In this document: one piece after another, positions 1-9,367 of the stretch | Layout: each line of letters opens with the position of its first letter | Position numbering within the stretch: the first letter of the stretch is position 1 | NCBI GenBank assembly: GCA_905160935.1 | Contig: CAJHZI010000270.1 | Location: forward strand, 505,001-569,000 | Source of the DNA: Enchytraeus crypticus | Lineage: Eukaryota > Annelida > Clitellata > Enchytraeida > Enchytraeidae | DNA: 64,000 bases | Reading direction: 5' to 3' | Program-made: the position numbers and the translations under genes | The notes under the pieces: model-generated | The model's database searches: none | What the model was told of the DNA's origin: nothing | The model's input: the letters and a program-made list of their open reading frames with translations, nothing else

Positions 1-1300
1 AGTGCACCTTGTCTTGTACTTTAGTGGATGAAGAGTAAAAATTCAATTCACTAATACTACCTAAACTAATAATTAATTGAATTATTCATATCTTTCTTTT
101 AAATCTACGAACGTAAATCTGAATGTTAGAGAACATTTTAGTTTATTAATTGAAAAATATCTGCACATTTTATGCTTACTAAGAATTATTTTAAATATCT
201 CTCTCTAATCACGACAGTATGGTCAAATAGTTAGTCCTAGCCAAATGCTAATGCTTAAAATTTTCACATTTGCTACGCTACATAAAGCGCAAGAATGGAC
301 AAAAAGATTAACTTTAGCAATTTTATAAAATGACCGTGCTGAATCGTAACGCTCACTTTGACGTTGAAATCCTACGTGGTAAGTTAGATTTTGCAATGAC
401 TTTTATTTTATAATTGTTTATTAGATAAAACTTTAATTAGTCGCATATAACGTACTAATTGTAGTCAAGATAGTTCTTCATCTGAGATTTGACTCAAAAT
501 AAATATATGGTTCTTCTATTAAATTAATTGACATTGGATTATATATTTTATAAGGAGCAGTTTTTGAGCCGAGTAATGGAGACAAATTAACAGCTAACTT
601 TATCTTGTCAAATTGCATAGGTTACTCTTCTTCAGTGCACTGCCAAGTGGCAGGTTCAAGGTACATATTCATACTCAATGTCTGCTTTCTAGCTCCATAA
701 GAGCACTCCTTAGATCAACAAGTTAATCCCTTCACACAGTCTATGCCTAATCCATACCATATGTAGCCTATAGCTTGGGAAAAATATGGCTTCTGAGGTG
801 GTTTCCCGTTGCCTTCCTCAGTTAGGTGGATTAATTACCATTTAATCCTGGGGGAAAATATTTCATGGTGAGGTGGGTCCCCACTTAACATCCTCAGCTC
901 CTGCCTTTACTCGCCTCTTACGTACACGCGACAGATTGTTTGCGGTTGCCCAATTCTGCAGTGGTTCAGTCACACCCGAGCACAACACGGGGATGTTACT
1001 CTATGAATATTATATTCCTTCTATATATTTAAATTATGATCTTCTTTTGCTTTCATTAAAATTCATTTAGGCAGTTGTAATTTAAAATATAAATTGAACT
1101 GCTATATCTAGGATAATGCGCAGATCATTACGTCTATGTCATGTGTCATCTTTTTAAGTGATTCAGTATTCAATATTTATCTATCTGACGAGTGCAATTA
1201 AAATCATTTCCATGCTGAAATACTGCTCATTCCTACACAGAGATCTTCATGTGACCGTACAAATATTTTGCTCAAGAAGTTAAGAGTTACTTTCAATAAG
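1..1300. other. AT-rich intergenic flank, no gene seen
   Basis: No coding exon can be supported here. A short stretch near 625-665 resembles the 3' end of the LINE whose best copy lies at 52,835-53,435 (minus orientation, sharing the 'gtgcactgcc..tggcaggt' motif). The sequence just after it, near 660-690, resembles another stretch near 17,940-17,980, so it is probably a dispersed repeat. Confidence 0.5.
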
Positions 1301-1304
1301 AAGC

Positions 1305-1560
1305 TGTTCTCTCTCTCTCTCTCTCTTAGTTCACTGCCTACTGGCAGATCCATGACATATAACGCCTCCACTCTTCTTTGTCTTCCGCCTTCCTCTTCAT
1401 TTCCACGTCTGGGTGGGTCTTTCAATCATCTAACATACCTAATCTCAGCCTGCACCTGCCTCTCTTCCCTTCCATGCTACCTTCTATGACCTCCATTAAT
1501 AGACCCTTCCCCTTAGGAAATGTCCTATCCAACTATTCCTCCTATTTCTTAATACATTTA
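1305..1560 (-). mobile_element. 3'-end fragment of a non-LTR retrotransposon (LINE 'A')
   Basis: Read on the minus strand this stretch decodes, with stops, to the end of a reverse-transcriptase protein containing RKAEDKEEWRR, the same C-terminal motif as the copy at 52,835-53,435. It is 5'-truncated and includes a short (CT)n tract near 1,313. Other pieces of the same family lie at 21,705-22,425, 26,085-26,200, 50,265-50,350 and 52,150-52,345. Confidence 0.6.
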
Positions 1561-1564
1561 GAAG

Positions 1565-2010
1565 CCGTTAACCTTTATAATATAACAATAATTAGAGTGC
1601 TACAGTCATCAATGACAACATCGAGAACTATTGAGACAAAATCAAGTCGGCGAGCAAAAAAAGAAGGTCCAAAAACGGTGCAAATTCCAAAATCCAGAAA
1701 TTCAGTCCAAGGTAAAGGGAGTTAAAGAAAAGGTGGTTTAGGCGCAGGTCGCTGCTCATGGACACTGGATGGAAAAGAGAGATGGAAAAGATAGGTCTTC
1801 AACTGCTTATGGAACTGCTCATAGGAAAGCAAAGGCTGATGTGATTCAAATGAAGATTTCCGAAGATTGGATGGAAGGGATTTCCAGATCTGAGGTGCAG
1901 CATGCTGGAAAGCACGATTAGATAGCTTAGAGCGTGAAGGTAAGCTAGGTCTCACAAGAGTAATTAACTTAGAAGACCGAGTAATAGCAGGCTGCATCAC
2001 TTTAGTAAAT
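1565..2010 (-). mobile_element. 3'-end fragment of the CR1/L2-like LINE
   Basis: The minus strand encodes a LINE C-terminus with LPSRSKLSNRAFQHAAPQIW followed by NSLP-like and RPAPKPPFL ends. It is very similar to the end of the long LINE at 33,200-36,366. The downstream 3' UTR also matches, including the 'attagagtgctac' segment next to the tail. Confidence 0.7.
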
Positions 2011-2483
2011 GATTCAATCAAATAGCAAATATCTAAAATGAAAAACTGAAGAAGTGAGATTAGGTCAGGATTGATTTTTCTAGACGATCGTGAAGAATAT
2101 TGAGAAAGTGGAATAATAAAGAGATAGCGAGAGGTTTTGAGCATTTGCGGTTATTGTGGCAGAGATTTACTAATCGGGGAGTGCCGTCACATATTATTGT
2201 AAAGAAACAATAGTCAGCGTCTCCGGTATCCCTTGGGTCAAATAATATTTAAAGGAGAACCCATTCTAAAATCTGTAGATCTCCAGGTGAAATATTTAGG
2301 TCAAGCATTCATTCATTTTATGGTTTTCATTATCTTTTTGTTACAAAAGTAACAAAAAGAACCAAGTAAATATTTAAATCTATTAAGGCGACGTGTTAAT
2401 TTTTCAGATATAAATTGTTAACAACCATTATAAACTGCTTAAAATAGTATAGTCGTTTACACGATTGTCGTGAGTAGTGGTGG

Positions 2484-2590
2484 CTTAGAGCGTAGCGTAC
2501 CTGCAGAGTGGCTGTAAGTTAGAAGATACAGAGTTCAAATTCAGAAGTCGCTCAGTTAATAGAAACTGATTTCCAGACGGGAAACTGAAT
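2484..2590 (+). repeat. possible tRNA-derived SINE
   Basis: A TGGCTTAGAGCGTAGCG segment resembles a Pol III A box and GAGTTCAAATTC resembles a B box, with about 50 bp between them. No mature tRNA fold is evident. It could be a diverged member of the SINE family best seen at 42,893-43,020. Confidence 0.35.
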
Positions 2591-2654
2591 TATATTATAG
2601 ATTTTATCTTTTAGTAAAATATTTATTAGAACCCATAGTTATCAACTATGCCGG

Positions 2655-2885
2655 ACAACCAAGTCAGGTAGACATCGCATAAGTTAGGCAAATATCGTAT
2701 AAGTCAGGTAAACATCGTATAAGTCAGGTAAACATAATATAAGTCAGGTAAACATCGTATAAGTCAGGTAAACATCGTATCAGTCAAGTAAACACGGTAT
2801 CAGCTAGGTAAATATCACATAAGTTAGGTAAACATAGTATCAGTCATGCAATATCGAACCAGTTAGATAAACGCAGTATCACTAA
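2655..2885. repeat. 20-bp minisatellite
   Basis: About eleven tandem copies of a 20-bp unit close to AAGTCAGGTAAACATCGTAT occur with increasing divergence toward the right. A related AGTCAGGTAAAAGTC motif continues to about 3,010. Confidence 0.85.
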
Positions 2886-3075
2886 ATGGCATGTGTTACA
2901 TTTTCGCCAGTTGTATGTAAAATACAACTGGCAAATTACATTAGTCAGGTAAAAGTCAAATTACTAATTACATTAGTCAGGTAAAAGTCGTACCAGTCAG
3001 GTGGACATCATGTGGGTTTCAAATTCGCGATAAAGTGCATTTCATGCTTCCAGAATTTATTCCGCGAATAGAATT

Positions 3076-3300
3076 CTTAACCTCTTAGCTGCATTGAACT
3101 CTTAATCTCTCAGCTGCATTGAACTCTTAATCTCTTAGCTACATTGAACCCTTAACCTCTTAGCTGCAATGAACTCTTAACCTCTTAGCTGCATTGAATT
3201 CTTAATCTCTTAGCTGCATTGAACTCTTAACCTCTTAGCTGCATTGAACTCTTAACCTATTAGCTTTACTAAACTCCTAACCATTTAGCTACATTGTCTC
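3076..3300. repeat. 25-bp minisatellite
   Basis: About nine tandem copies of a 25-bp unit built around AGCTGCATTGAACTCTTAA occur, with single-base variants between copies. Confidence 0.85.
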
Positions 3301-3928
3301 ATCGGAAAAAAACTAAACGTCGGACGACGCTGTCTCAGTGATTCAGTACAAATATAACGCCATGACGTCGATGAACTATTACACGTTAACTCGTATGGTA
3401 TTCTAAGCTATGACAAGTGATCACTTTAAGAAACCTCCTTTTAAAGGTCGCCCGGATTCTGCTGTATAGAAAGTCCACGACTAATATCTGGAATTGATTC
3501 ATATGCGAGGACGCCGGAAGTTGTTTTCTATTAGACCGGAAATGAACATCATACATCAATCTGCAGCCATATAACCCAAATGTCCCACTAGAGAAATTTA
3601 AAGATAATTTCTGTTTATATTTCTTGAGCTTCTATGAACAAATCGAAGAATGTAATTTCAGCCTTTAGTACCTTAGCTAGAGGTTAGATTATCAAACGAA
3701 GGTACTTATCAAATGCTATTTTAAATATGTTACTTGTATGATTCCTAGGGCCATTATTTAATTATTATAAACTTTACTTGTAAGATTGTATTCTATTTTA
3801 ATACATATAGAGGTATCCATCCCTTCTCAACAATTGTAATTCTATATCAAGAATAACTTAGGACAATCTCTGGGACAGAGTAAAATGATTAACAGGCATG
3901 CAATTCACAAGCAATTTGGTGCCTGCCA

Positions 3929-3934
3929 TACATA
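3929..3934. repeat. Polinton target-site duplication, left copy (TACATA)
   Basis: TACATA directly precedes the 5'-AG end of the left inverted repeat. The same six bases directly follow the right inverted repeat at 16,585-16,590. Six-bp duplications are the rule for Polinton integrases. Confidence 0.95.
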
Positions 3935-4546
3935 AGTAGTGTATGTTGGTAGTCTTTTCTTTAAATTGACCTTTGACCCCTAAGTGCATTAATGAATCAA
4001 GCGCTGACCTAGTTAATCCGCCCACAGGCATGCTTGCTCGTACTAATTAGCCCGAAGTATTAGTGGATGTATGCGTCACGTGTGCACTAAAGTGGATGTT
4101 ACTAATTATCCCGAGGAATTAGTTGAGCACTCACTCAGCAGGTCATGTGACAATCAGATGTTATTAATTAGCCCGATGTGAACACTTAAGTGGATTTCAC
4201 TAATTAGCCAGAAGTATTACTAGAACAATTATAAGTAGGTCAAACTAGTTTTTGGCAAACTAAATGCTTCATTGTTATTAAGAGAGGCAGGGGGTTCTCA
4301 CCAGATGATTCACTCTAAATATAATAATTTAGTAAACTATTTCATTCTGACTAATTAGGTCAAAGTTGCAGAAAAAAACTGAATAAAATGCGAGTCAACT
4401 TGCTTCAATCATTAATTCGCACAAAAGTTTTCATTCTAATCATCATGGCTGCTATTCAAATAAGTTATTATTTTATAACGTTTGCCTTTATGGTATTATT
4501 TTATCGTAATTATTTTACGAATTGCAGCACTTTTATAAATATCTTA
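3935..4546 (+). repeat. Polinton left terminal inverted repeat
   Basis: It begins AGTAGTGTATGTTGG and matches the reverse complement of 15,973-16,584 along its whole length, with scattered substitutions and a few short indels. It contains five TAATTA cores that recur with similar flanks. Confidence 0.95.
4044..4357. promoter_or_regulatory. iterated ACTAATTA(G/T)CC motif inside the inverted repeat
   Basis: TAATTA cores lie at 4,044, 4,103, 4,165, 4,201 and 4,352. The first three are followed by (G/T)CCCGA and the fourth by GCCAGA. The same sites are present in the right repeat. They could be integrase or replication-protein binding sites, or homeodomain-type transcription factor sites; the sequence does not decide. 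Confidence 0.5.
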
Positions 4547-4604
4547 GATGTATTTAAGAGATTCTATCTCTGTAATAATATTTTTGCTGTTTTAGAAACT
4601 AGAG

Positions 4605-5102
4605 TTGGGTAGCAATCGCTTTGTTACAGTAACAACCTATAATGAGAAAAAGTATGTGCACATCACAGAACACGATGCGATTCAAGGTTTCCCCACCTGC
4701 GTCGGAGTAGCTCTAACTCCTTCGCGTTTCGTCATCCTATCGATGATGTCGGATGAAGTTAGTGAAAAGCTGGAGGCTCTAAAGAAACCACAAGAGTTCG
4801 GGTACCAGATTCACATCGGTGGAGGAATCTACTGCGTCGTCAGCTCGGGATGCTACGCAGTTAATCTACGTAGATACTTTGTGCCTGAGGACAAAATGCA
4901 TCCTGTACCTACCATGAAGGGAATCTCGCTTCGACAGACAGAATGGAGACGTCTAATGGAGCATCTCAAGACCATCAGAGCACAATATGCCGAATTTGCA
5001 AATGCCAAGCTGTGCGGATTTAACAGTTCGCACAATAATCAAATGGCAGCCTTTTCCTGTATCGAATGCTACCCTTTCGGAGCAATCAGTGTTTCTTCCT
5101 AG
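4605..5102 (+). CDS. PC4-like single-stranded DNA-binding protein, two tandem domains
   Basis: About 165 residues are open. The end of each half shows the PC4/p15 core pattern: GVALTPSRFVILSM near residue 33 and the canonical KGISLRQTEWRRLMEHL near residue 103. Each is preceded by a beta-rich half, so this looks like two PC4 folds in tandem. PC4-family proteins bind single-stranded DNA and act in transcription or replication, and such genes occur in some Polintons. It is the only + strand gene of the element and converges on the protease gene. No in-frame ATG precedes the conserved part: the frame opens with TTG at 4,605, and upstream in-frame codons KLE run back to a TTTTGCTGTTTTAG tract resembling a 3' splice site ending at 4,595. 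A short 5' exon inside the inverted repeat is therefore likely. The rest of the frame is intact. Confidence 0.72.
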   Translation: MGSNRFVTVTTYNEKKYVHITEHDAIQGFPTCVGVALTPSRFVILSMMSDEVSEKLEALKKPQEFGYQIHIGGGIYCVVSSGCYAVNLRRYFVPEDKMHPVPTMKGISLRQTEWRRLMEHLKTIRAQYAEFANAKLCGFNSSHNNQMAAFSCIECYPFGAISVSS

Positions 5103-5171
5103 ACTTAATTATTTAATTTGACATTTTTAATATTACTGAAAAAAAGAACAACAAATATGATCTGTATTTCG

Positions 5172-5177
5172 TTTATT
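5172..5177 (-). terminator. poly(A) signal AATAAA overlapping the protease stop codon
   Basis: On the minus strand the protease ends CTA TAA TAA AC, so AATAAA overlaps the stop codon. This is a compact, virus-like gene end; the same arrangement is seen at the ATPase end (10,375-10,380). Confidence 0.55.
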
Positions 5178-5619
5178 ATAGATTCTCGCAAACAAATTTA
5201 TGTACGATAGTATCGTTTAACTTAGTGTCATTCGAAAAGCAATTTACAATAGAGTTCAAACTATAATCGAGTTGTTTAAACAAGCAATAAAATACACAAT
5301 AATGTCCGCAGAATCTGCTGAGCACACTCTGCAATTGTTCTTCGTTGAACGTATAATTGCTGCAATTCAATTCCAAAAAATTACGAAAAATTGAACGAGT
5401 CGGCTCTCCAAATGAATCAAAATATTCTTCAGTTCCATCACATTTAAGACACATGGCTATCCAATGCTCGCCGGGTCTGTTATGCGGATCGGTGTTGCAA
5501 ACTAGCAACAAGGGTCTCCTCGCAGGTATGCGACGAGGTAGTCTATCGGCTGCAAATATTCCCATCAATAGTCCCCGACATCTTCTCAACAGATGTCGTA
5601 GAATATCTCCAGTGTTCAT
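5176..5619 (-). CDS. adenain-like cysteine protease (Polinton maturation protease)
   Basis: This 147-residue protein starts at an ATG and has no internal breaks. It shows the adenovirus protease/Ulp1-type catalytic layout: GEHWIAMC (His) near residue 51, EEYFDSFG (Asp) near 64, and a Gln-rich segment followed by CGHYCVFYC (nucleophile Cys) near 104. In Polintons and adenoviruses this enzyme cleaves capsid precursors during particle maturation. It follows the capsid gene at a spacing of 4 bp in the minus-strand cluster. The length is normal to slightly short for the family. It is one of the few apparently intact genes of the element. Confidence 0.85.
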   Translation of the reverse strand: MNTGDILRHLLRRCRGLLMGIFAADRLPRRIPARRPLLLVCNTDPHNRPGEHWIAMCLKCDGTEEYFDSFGEPTRSIFRNFLELNCSNYTFNEEQLQSVLSRFCGHYCVFYCLFKQLDYSLNSIVNCFSNDTKLNDTIVHKFVCENL

Positions 5620-5623
5620 GTTT

Positions 5624-6854
5624 TCAGTTACTGTAGTCGAATATCACGTTGCGTGATCTATCAATCTCGAGCACGTTTTCAATCACGTTGAAGGTGTTTG
5701 GTAGCGCCATGCTAAATTTCATATCGACTCTCACAGTCCCCTCTTTGATGAGACTAAAGTGATCGTCTTCACCAAGAACAGGTGTAGGATCGTAAGCGTA
5801 GAGAGTGTAGCGCTTATCGTAGTCTTCTCTGTGAATCTGATTGCCTTCGTTGCTAAACTGTTTTCCAGTGGCTGTAAACAGAGTCATGTAGGCATTTATA
5901 TACTGATTATTGGCAAAGTTTCGCTCCAGCGGTGTGATGCTCTGCTGCTGTCCATCCAGATACCATTTTAGTTGCGACAGGCTGTAATGTTTAAAGTTAA
6001 ACGGAATCTTTCCGTAGTTTCCGTTGTAGGCGTAGTTGTCTACGCAGCCGAAGACGAGACGAGTGGGAAGTTGTCCAGAAAACAGGTTTTCTTGGCTACA
6101 ATCTAAATTTCCAGTAGGCACAGTAAAGATTTTGCAGACTACACGTCGCAAAGGATATTTTGCATTTCCATGCTCAGGGGCTTTGGCGTGAGCTACAAAG
6201 ACCGAGGGGGTCAGCTTGACTTTTCTAGCGTAGATTTTGCAATCTTGAATGCGCATCTTGTAGTTTCGTTGGGAGTGCCAGACATCAGACAGAAGTTGTT
6301 CTTGTTGCGAACGAGTCTGATGCGAATGGTTACATCGTTAGGAATATATTTTTGCTGATAAAACAGATCAGCATGAATGCGACCGAGCAAGTCGACAGAT
6401 TTTCCTTCGCTTATGTATGCATATCTCTTTTTAAGTCCAGAATTGGCTGCACCTTGCAGTGGGTTAGCATCGTCCATTTTGCCTGCATCATCCTTTGTGA
6501 AGAGTGCAACGCTAAGTTGGGTAGATTTAGATTCATCTCCATAGCTTAACAGCGTTTCGAGATATGCACGATAGGCATAAGTATTATTGGTTGAGGTAAT
6601 TAGCACGTCGTTTAATTTTATATCCACTTCAGCAAATAGGGAATGTAGCAGCAGATTAACTGGACCGACTTCACTGGTGTTGATGATCGCAGCATTATTA
6701 CCTCTGCGCACATCCAACTTGACGTACAGCTGAGTGTTTGCCAAGTCGATGTAGTCTTGTCCGCTACCGCTAATGACAAACTCTATGGGAGTTCCTTCGC
6801 TGATGCGGGAGTTCCTTCAGCTTCGCTGAAGCTTTGTGGATGTACGAACGCCAT
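5624..6854 (-). pseudogene. Polinton major capsid protein (double jelly-roll), broken
   Basis: Two open blocks in different frames share the major-capsid pattern: VDIKLNDVLITSTNNTYAYR and LLGRIHADLFYQQK in the upstream block (to about 6,262), then RKVKLTPSVFVAHAKAPEHG and PTRLVFGCVDNYAYNG downstream. They are separated by a frameshift near 6,256-6,270. The apparent start is the ATG at 6,852-6,854, which overlaps the TAA of the upstream gene (TAATG). Only about 15 codons after it, a small direct duplication (CAGCGAAG and GGAACTCCC repeated, 6,788-6,830) shifts the frame, and the family's N-terminal region appears deleted there. The protein forms the main capsid shell in the family; this copy cannot make a full-length one. 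Confidence 0.85.
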
Positions 6855-7235
6855 TATGTAAATATGTCGTTGTGTTTCTTTTTAGCAATTCGCCTTTTCT
6901 TGGTCCGTCTTCTTCCGCTTCCAGACTGATTAATGAAATTTTCCGATGTTTTATACATCAGGCACTCGTCTTTTGCTCGATTCTTTTAGAGACTCACTGC
7001 TCGCTACGTCGTTTGCAATCTCAAGACCTGTCTTGAGTGCATGTCTACCAAATGCTTCCAGACCTCGTTTAATCAGTGGAAATGCCGATCTAAACAGTCC
7101 ACTCAGCATACTACCCAAACCATGTCCACTCTGACCGCTAGCACCAATAAACACTGGTATTCCATTCCCACTCTTATTCAAATAGTACGATTCGTACATA
7201 TTCCTCGAAGTATCGCAACAAAACTTCTTACTCAT
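6854..7235 (-). pseudogene. conserved Polinton glycine-rich/basic protein, frameshifted
   Basis: The frame opens at ATG 7,235, overlapping the stop of the minor capsid gene (ATGA). It encodes PVFIGASGQSGHGLGSMLSG followed by an amphipathic helix, FRSAFPLIKRGLEAFGRHAL. The frame then stops at 6,951. The expected lysine/arginine-rich tail, GSGRRRTKKRRIAKKKHND, is present in another frame and ends at TAA 6,854-6,856, so one frameshift lies near 6,960-6,990. The position between the two capsid genes and the basic tail suggest a minor virion or DNA-condensing protein. The function is inferred only from this. Confidence 0.65.
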
Positions 7236-8113
7236 GTTAGTAGATATGATGAATTAGCGCGTTTAAAGTGAAGTGTAACGGTCAACGTTCCGCTCTCAAA
7301 TGGCACCCTACGTCCCAATCCATCCCTTATATCTATCTTCAGAGAATCAAAGGTCTTCTTTTGCAAAGGTGCATATCGCGGCTTAACAAAATCTCTATGT
7401 ATCGAAGATCCGTATGTGCCATCTACGTCTATAGTACGCAGTAGCGGCGCCATCGTATCGCCTACGGGGACGTTCTCCAATACGTCGCAGTAGACGTATA
7501 GCGTGTGACGGCCAGCATTTACGTCACATATTCTGTCAGAGCGAAATTCTGTAGAATCGTTGCTCAAATTTGTTAGCGGCATATTATGTCTATCGAAACC
7601 CAATATATCGCAGAGTTCACCGCCGATGGACACTGTAGTGTGTGGTGAGACTCTAAGATATGACTTGTAGTTATTTGGATTATATAGAAATTTAGGGAAT
7701 CCTCTTCTCCGGATCCGTTTGCGTATCTTCCCATGCGACAAGTTGGCAAAGGACGAGTTGAAATAAGTGTCAATTTTCGAGTTTATTTCGTTAACGAGAG
7801 CGCTCACATCAGCATAGCATCCCGCATCTATAGGAATATCAATAATCAATATTTTTTGAGCATCCTCGACTTCTTCCTCACCGTTTCTCTCGGGTGTATC
7901 GCCACTAGTGCACAGAAAGCTAATTCTCTGAAATTTTCCAACGTTAAACCACGTCTTAGGCAATATTATTTCCGACAATCCAACTTCCCACTCTCCCTGC
8001 AAATTTATTTCATTGAGTAACTTTGTAGTATACTTCGTAAGGGTATTATCCGGGTATAAGGGTATTAACCTCATCGAGCTGTTGCTCGGCAACGTTAGGT
8101 AAAAATGAGATAT
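7232..8113 (-). pseudogene. Polinton minor capsid (penton-like) protein, start codon apparently lost
   Basis: The conserved start FYLTLPSNSS, then YPDNTLTKYTTKL and GEWEVGLSEIILPKTW, identifies the single jelly-roll minor capsid (penton) protein of Polintons. The body is open to the TGA at 7,232. Where the family would be expected to start, one residue before SHFYLTLP, the codon is ATA (8,111-8,113) rather than ATG. The frame is open further upstream only through sequence belonging to the overlapping membrane-protein gene. A short duplication (ATACCCTTA twice) adds residues after SSM. The next in-frame ATG (at SSM) would delete the first strand. The gene overlaps its neighbours at both ends. 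Confidence 0.8.
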
Positions 8114-8330
8114 CGCGCTTCTTTCCAACTTTCGGAGCGGGTAGCAAATATCCCAAAGACGCGCCAAAAAGGGATGACCACAGAGCTTGATTACCAACTC
8201 CCAATGATAAGTTTGGAAGCGAAACACAAATTGTGATGTACAATATTCCGATCTGTGCAAAAAATATAACTTCGCGACTTGAAACTTCTTGTCGGCACAA
8301 AGTCCATCTGCTGCTATCAGTATCGCTCAT
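8046..8330 (-). CDS. small Polinton membrane protein
   Basis: This 94-residue protein starts at ATG 8,330. It has a short polar N-terminus (MSDTDSSRW), a hydrophobic segment VIFFAQIGILYITICVSL near residues 20-38, a second hydrophobic stretch LWSSLFGASLGYLLPAP near 51-67, and a polar tail that overlaps the start of the minor capsid gene. The Q-rich tail VAEQQLDEV is read in a different frame from the capsid gene, so the overlap is genuine dual coding. Similar two-segment membrane proteins sit at this place in other Polintons; the role is unknown. No internal breaks are seen. Confidence 0.7.
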   Translation of the reverse strand: MSDTDSSRWTLCRQEVSSREVIFFAQIGILYITICVSLPNLSLGVGNQALWSSLFGASLGYLLPAPKVGKKRDISFLPNVAEQQLDEVNTLIPG

Positions 8331-8424
8331 CACATAACGAGTTCATCTAGCCAAGTGTCGTGTTTAGAATCGTATCCAACCCAACGAACAAAGTATTGTT
8401 TCTTTCCCTTTCTCGTTCTTGTCC

Positions 8425-9367
8425 CTAGAATTCTCTCAACTTCAAATAATGACGGATCTTTTTGAACTCTTTGCAGCTCTTCAGCAAAAATTTTCTCTTG
8501 ATTTCTTCTTCAGAGTAATCTTTGAGTGCATAAGTAGGTGGCTCTGTCGGATAGCGGAATCGAACTACGAAAACTTCTTTTGACCATCCACCTTCGTATC
8601 CCTTGCGAAACGCTACTAAACTTCTACTTATGCGAACGGTGTCTCCGACTTTAAATTTCCACTCCTTACTCGTCCTTCTTTCTTCAGTGTCACTCTGAGA
8701 ATGATTATCCATCTCGCTGGGAGTCATTTTTATACTCGCGTGATAGGTATCATTATACGACTGTACAAGTTTCGGAAGTACTTCGATGAAACGTAGAGAT
8801 TTTGCACGAGTAATATATATCCACATTTTACTTTTCAAAGTTCTATTAAATCGTTCGACTAGAGCGTATTTAATGTCATCATTTTCGCTAGTATAATGTA
8901 TTATAGAACGCTGCTTCAGAAAGGAGAGGAAAATAGTGTTGAGAAATTCTCTCCCTTTGTCCGTTTGCACGTAGGAAAGACATCAGTCGCTTTCCAGTAA
9001 AATCTTGTCGAAGGCAGACTTTACTTCGGGCGCCGTTTTATTTTTAACCGCCGCGGCAAATGCATAGCGGCTGTAACTGTCTATACAAGTCAAGATAAAT
9101 TTGTAGTTGTCGTTGTGACGCGAAATGCTGGTTAAATCTGTCAAAATCCAACTGCCATATTCGATCAATTGCGAGAGTAATTGCTTTACGCCGTGGAAAA
9201 CTGCGACGAATCGGTTTGTGCAAGGTGTAGGTATCCTGTCCTTCGAGAAACTCTCGCGCCTCTTTCAATGCACTTGAAGAATATTTCGCCAAGTTTTTGA
9301 CAGAAGTAAAACTCCCGGCAGCTTCGGGGGTATAGTACGCGATTTCCATTGCTAACATTCTTTCCAA
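8425..9367 (-). pseudogene. Polinton integrase (retroviral-type rve), broken
   Basis: Three pieces align with a DDE integrase. The N-terminal part (from about 9,367) has AGSFTSVKNLAKYSS and GQDTYTLHKPIRRSFPRRK. The core has LTDLTSISRHNDNYKFILT and CIDSYSRYAFA with the first Asp. The C-terminal part (from 8,970) has QTDKGREFLN with the second Asp and YALVERFNRTLKSKMW with the catalytic Glu, then a chromo-like end. A frameshift near 9,145-9,165 separates the N-terminal zinc-binding region from the core. An in-frame TGA at about 8,979-8,981 lies between the two catalytic Asp regions. The family inserts the element and makes the 6-bp duplication; this copy should be inactive. Confidence 0.88.

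Noticed and set aside
8425-9168. Retrovirus or LTR retrotransposon integrase
   Set aside because: No LTRs, gag or reverse transcriptase are linked to it. It sits inside a Polinton with polymerase B, capsid genes and a 6-bp target duplication.
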